Of a stretch of 64,000 bases of DNA, positions 59,344 through 64,000 are shown in pieces (position 1 is the stretch's first letter; every line of letters starts with the position of its first letter). Source of the stretch: Neckera pumila (taxonomy: Eukaryota; Streptophyta; Bryopsida; Hypnales; Neckeraceae). The DNA is taken from contig OZ018411.1 in NCBI GenBank assembly GCA_963969595.1, positions 28,469,445-28,533,444 on the forward strand, read 5' to 3'. Made by a program: the position numbers and the translations under genes. Under the pieces are notes generated by a model. It was not told where the DNA came from. It worked only from the letters and a program-made list of their open reading frames with translations, and did not search any database.

Positions 59344-61300
59344 TCTCACCATTGAGATTATAGTGTTTCAATCCCATCTTAGAGCTATTAACAATTTAGT
59401 TTTTCTTTTGACTTTGGACCTACTTCTAGCTACTTAACAATTTTTAAAGAATTAAAATCAAGTTTTTTTTGTTTTCTTTTTTATTCCTAGACCTTCAATT
59501 CAATTATTCGATACAAAAAAAATCAAAGCTTGTAGTGCAAATTTTTTCTACAAATGGTGGTCAAAGTCATTTGAAATTGCAATTCAGCATTCAAAAAAAT
59601 AAATTTTTCCAATTTTGAATGCTAATATCTTCCAATCAATACGGTCAAACTTTATCAAAATTTTATCACATGATTTCAGACAAGTGAAGTATAAGATCCT
59701 ATGGTTAGATTCTAAAAAATATATTTTTTCTATTGTCTTGGATGAATGCATCAGAATTGATAGTTTTGAGTCATTTTTGACAAAGAATGGTCTTGGAATT
59801 TTAGAGGTTAAAATTCACCTATTCTAAAGAAAGTAACTAGCCTAGGTTGTTTGGAAGGTATGAGGGAATAAGAAAAGACTCCGCTTTGGCCTCCTTTTTA
59901 TTTGTATATGCTTCCAGAACACCGGTCAACTCCACTAATCATCTTCAATTTTGCCGAAATTGAAGAATCTGGCGAGTTCAAGTGACTCAAGTGCTTCTGG
60001 ATGTCAAAATGTTATGAAATTTAATTGAGTGTGTTATTAGCTTAAAAGAAGCTATATTGATTTTAAGTGAGCTTTTACCGCAACTGGAGTAATTTCTAAG
60101 AAAGTCTCATAATAGGTTTGAGTAGTTGACCATTGGGAAGAAGATCTTCTGAGAGTTAAAAAATTTTGATATTTTTTTATAGAACCTCTCGTAGAATTCC
60201 ACAAAAGGTGTGCAAGCTCATATTTATACTCTACACATTTGAAGAAGGAGAATAAAACCCCACTACTTCCTTTAATTATTTATAGTCAAAGAATCTTCCA
60301 CACAATGGAGAATCTTGGCAACCCGATTTTGTTGTTGAATCCCTAGCATGATTTCAAATCTAGAACACTATACAAGTTTCAGCTTTAGATGCCCTCCACT
60401 AGTTTGTATCACCTATAAGTTAATAATTGGAAATTTAATTATTTTTTGGGAAACCAATAAAATCTATAAATTATAAGAATTGACTTAGGAATCTCACTAA
60501 GTTTCCTTTGGACCATTGTCAAATGCTACATGTATTGCTTGATCCTATAACATGTCTACCAAATAATGCAAAATCCAATTTTGTTCCTCTAACTTTACAA
60601 CAAAGCAAGGATACTATGAAAAGTTATAAATTTATTGGAAACTATGACAATCACTTTCCTAGGTAAGCAATGATAAAAATACATTCAACTTCCTAGATTA
60701 TTTGAAGGGTTGCCAAAACATAAATTCTAAAGAGCCAAGGCATATTTTTGGCAAAAATTGATGAAAATTGCCATTTTTTAGGATGGTGAGGAAAAAATGA
60801 AAATAAAGCTACAAAAAATGAACTCTACAAATTTGTACTAGACTACTATAAGAATGTTTGAAAAAAAACTTCATAAACTTTGACCAAAATAAATTGGAAG
60901 ATTATAGTATTTGAAATTAGAAGAAAATTAAAGTATTTTTTAATTTTCCTGACCTTGAACAAAGTCAACAGACTTTAACTACTCCTAGAGTGAGATTTTT
61001 GAACTATGCATGGTTAATTTTTTTTAATTTGTATTGTGTTAATTACAAACCTGCCAAATTTCAAAAATAGAAGAGGAATTTAGCTGACATGCTGCATGAA
61101 GTTGCCCAAGTTTTCCAAATTTTTTTTGACAATATACCTTTTGATCCAAGCAACTAATTGGGAAAAAATTATACTCTAAGCAAGAGAGTACATGTTCACA
61201 CCTTGAGTCAAAATTTTATGAGTTTATCCTGATAATCACATCAAATTCTTTGTGAACTGGGACGAAGGATTAGCTACATTGTGATGTCGTACTTGTCCTT
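59344..61300. other. AT-rich DNA, no supported gene
   Basis: 59600-59826 is a diverged member of the dispersed AT-rich repeat (CTAATATCTTCCAATCAATA, ATAAGATCCTATGGTTA). The rest holds nothing recognisable. Confidence 0.6.
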
Positions 61301-62646
61301 TGGCTCTTGTTTGTAAATGTGGGTAATCCTCGCTGATTCGACGACGGGATGGGTACAGATATCAAAAGATCTTTGCAGACAAAATTTCGCTCTTCAGAGA
61401 AGCTTGTTATTTACTGTTCGGATACAAGGTAATTTCCAGTCGCACAACTCAACTCAGTTTCATCACCACCAGATCAACCACTTATTAAAACCGTCTGTGT
61501 TGTGCTTGTGGCTCTCTTGCTTGCATGAGTTTTAACATTATGTGCTGCTCACATCATACTGCTTCTACTGTCTGCAACATTTGCAGGTACGAATGCACGA
61601 GGAGAAAGACTCCTTGACTGACACAGATGCCTGTGACAGTGTTCACGCTCCAATCCATCTATGCCTCCAGTGATAATGACAGGTTGCTGTTTCAGCGAAA
61701 CCGAGGCCAGATGGATATGCTTGTAACTTTCGAACTCTCTTCGATCTGGACATATTTAAGAGTCTTCTCTTATTATGTCAGATATGTGTTGATTTTCTTA
61801 CAAGGAATAACATGTATGAACTAAGAAACGAACTTGACATATTCCAGTTTTACTTTTCTGCTTTAGCTTATATGGTCTTAACACATTAGGTTATTTGCAA
61901 TGATCTTTGTCCTGACTGAATCTCAAATTACTAGATGGCTTGCTTGAATTGCTTGCACTCATTTAGCTCTTGTGTTGTCCATAGAAATGAGTAACTCTTG
62001 ATCACCTGTGTAGTCTCCTTTGTTTTGAGTTGGCATAGCTTAATCCTGATGTTTATTTTGCAGGCTACCGCTTTCGCGACATCCCCAATTACCTAATCCT
62101 GCAATTCTTGAATAAATGCTTTCAGAGTTAATTGAGGGCAACAACGAAGCAGCCAACAAGCAGAGGTACTGGCCACTACAAAAGGAATCTGGCAATTCGC
62201 CGGTTGAAATGGGCATGACGAGTCCTCTTCGCCTTCGGGAACGTCAGTAACTGGATTTGCGCCTTCAAAGGCTCGACGACCGAGGGAATCCTGCCATTGG
62301 GAATGGGTTGGGAACGTTTTGCGTGTACTGTACATGCCGCTCTTTGAAGGACTGCGATCTCACGTACATGTGTTCTGGCTTGTTCCTGTACGGGAATATC
62401 AGAGGTTTCCCAAATCCTCGCTAGCATTTGTTGTCGGAAGGTGGGATCAGGTCAATTACTGTTAGCGGCAGAGAGAGAATCAGTGACACAAAGAATTCTA
62501 TTGGTCAGACCCTAAACCGGTATTGGATGGCCGGCAATCCAAGAACCAGAAATAATCACCCTACCGTGGTAAGAGCGGAGGCCCTGGGGGTGTCGTGGGA
62601 GCAACGTTGAGATCATTCATCACAATTGCAAATAGTGACGGATTCA
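61301..62646. other. Moderate-GC region upstream of the lectin relic
   Basis: Composition is gene-like and donor and acceptor strings occur (ACAAG|GTAATTTCC near 61431, TTTTGCAG near 62063), but no ORF shows a recognisable domain. It could be leader or decayed upstream exons. Confidence 0.35.
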
Positions 62647-63717
62647 ATGTTGTCCACAACGGCTGTTCTACGTCTCATCGTCACAACGGCTGTTCTAGAT
62701 CTCATCGTCCTGTTTGGGTTCCATAATCCAATTGCAACTGCAGACACGCTAATCACCTTCCCCAACTTCTCGCCTCATGAAGATTTCTTCACGCTTGGAG
62801 ATGTTGCATAGCACCCCGACCATCGTTCCTACATCATCAACGCAGGTGCCAGGACGCTTGCTTCCAGAGATCTTGTGGAGTTATAGTGTATGGGAAAGAG
62901 GTCCGCATTCAGAATGTAGCAGCTGGGAGGGTGGCTTCCTTCAGCTCCTCTTTCACCTTCACCTTCACCACGCATGGCGTGCCTTGGGACAACATGAACA
63001 ACACCTTGGATGGGAGCAGCTTCAAGTTTGTCATGACCCAGTACATACCCATGGCTACCCTGCACGATTTTTTCTCCCCATTTTCACAGTTCGGTGCATG
63101 CAAGATATCTCGATATCAAAACATTCGAATGAATGCTGCAGTCTTTAATTTGCAGTCGAAATTGACACAGATTACAATCCAAATCGCGACAAGGAGCCCA
63201 GCAATAACTTCATCAGGATTGCCAGAATCCTTGATTTTGAATATGACACTCACAACCTTTGTGGTAATGACACTCATTGCTCATATTTCCCCAGTGGGAG
63301 AATTTTCACTGCTTGGATTGATTCAACAGCTCATTCCAGGCTCTGGAATTCAGAATGTTCAAAGGGTCAACTCCCAAGCCCGTCCAGCCTCTGTTGCTCA
63401 TTTCCAATTACAAATTTCCGACATGGATCGGAGATGAGGGGGTGCTCATTTCCTCAGGAAGCTCAGATGTCAACCATTTGGAAGAGCATGAGCTCTTGTC
63501 CTGGAGCTTCTTCAGCACCGGGATATCAGAGTCTAAGCGGGAGTCCAAGTTCCAACTGATGCTTCAATATTGGAAGTCAAAAACGTGGGTTGCAGTCACT
63601 TCAGGAGTTCTGTTTGGAACGCTTGCTGCCTTGTCCTATAAGAGAACCAGACTAGTGTTTAAAAAAGATTTAGAATCCAGCCCAGCATATAGAATTCAAA
63701 ACCAGTCCAACATTTGA
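62647..63717 (+). pseudogene. L-type (legume) lectin-domain protein with membrane segment, frameshifted
   Basis: ATG 62647 opens a hydrophobic signal peptide that contains a 27-bp in-frame tandem duplication (62654-62680 and 62681-62707, TTAVLRLIV/TTAVLDLIV). The mature start DTLITFPNFSPHEDFFTLGD matches the first strand of legume lectins, then a TAG follows. In other frames come GRVASFSSSFTFTF and FKFVMTQYIPM, then AVEIDTDYNPN (the carbohydrate-site E-x-D-T strand), FTAWIDSTAHSRL, and finally the last strand EHELLSWSFFSTGI and a membrane segment (VAVTSGVLFGTLAALSYKR). At least three frame changes are needed. The order fits the outer part of an L-type lectin receptor kinase, but no kinase domain follows before the window ends. 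Confidence 0.75.
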
Positions 63718-63998
63718 AAATTTAGAATCCAGCCTAGTGTTTAGAATTCAGAACCCATCCTGAGAGCATCACCACCCGGCTTGCAAAATGCAAGTCAGGT
63801 TGCAAGCCTGGCAGTCCATTTTGCAAGCCGGGGAAGAAGGGTCGCCCCACCCACGGCCTCTTAAGAGGCCGTCGCCATTCAATGAGCTACGGCCACATTT
63901 ACGGATCATGTCCTTGCTTTTGGGGAAAGTGGAAAAGGCTTTTGTTTCATGCTGTTTGCAAGCCGGTTGCAAGCCACCCTTTGGCTTGCAAAAGAGCC
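63718..63998. repeat. GGCTTGCAA motif cluster with hairpin
   Basis: A 16-bp perfect inverted repeat (CCCGGCTTGCAAAATG at 63775-63790, reverse complement at 63817-63832) forms a 58-bp hairpin. GGCTTGCAA or its complement recurs at least six times to the window end. It could be the end of a MITE cut off by the window. Confidence 0.6.
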
Positions 63999-64000
63999 CG

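Overview
The window is repeat-rich, AT-rich nuclear DNA of a land plant. Three things show this: an intron-containing gene for the chloroplast xanthophyll protein ABA4, a plant-type MYND zinc-finger gene, and an L-type lectin relic, all with GT-AG introns. A transposon-borne protein with ParB-like and DNA-aminomethyltransferase-like parts hints at a non-seed plant (bryophyte, lycophyte or fern), but that is inference and the species cannot be named. The only intact genes I can support are MYND (31.2-32.1 kb) and ABA4 (37.4-39.2 kb).

Layout. 0-8.4 kb: AT-rich DNA with a small inverted-repeat element, an orphan zinc-finger-like exon, a 182-bp tandem repeat, a minus-strand terminal exon and a roughly 70-bp minisatellite. 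8.4-20.6 kb: two related LTR-type insertions (TG...CA ends, 5-bp target duplications), each with the same decayed minus-strand ORF; the second is split by a third LTR-type insertion of 4.4 kb. 20.6-22.7 kb: the interrupted minisatellite locus resumes. 22.7-29.3 kb: dispersed AT-rich repeats and a foldback CACTA-type MITE. 29.4-39.5 kb: the genic island, in which the MYND gene lies between two inverted copies of one dispersed repeat, and a 280-bp repeat sits before MYND, before ABA4 and after ABA4.

42.5-59.3 kb: the most interesting part. Related inverted termini (42515-42623 and 59141-59327), directly bounded by a perfect 16-bp direct repeat, enclose two divergent genes. One encodes a Mutator-like transposase with a SWIM zinc finger (plus strand). 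The other is a 12-13 exon gene with a ParB-like D-G-N-x-R-L motif, a charged coiled coil and a circularly permuted N4/N6-type DNA-methyltransferase-like fold (minus strand). I read this as one 16.8-kb two-gene DNA transposon, now decayed. Five foldback hairpins sharing a centre around GGATCC, and a second CACTA-type MITE, lie in its non-coding parts. 59.3-64 kb: AT-rich flank, then a frameshifted L-type lectin pseudogene and a cluster of GGCTTGCAA motifs.

Decay of the mobile genes is dominated by TGG to TAG/TGA and CAG to TAG changes, as expected from deamination of methylated cytosine in silenced transposons.
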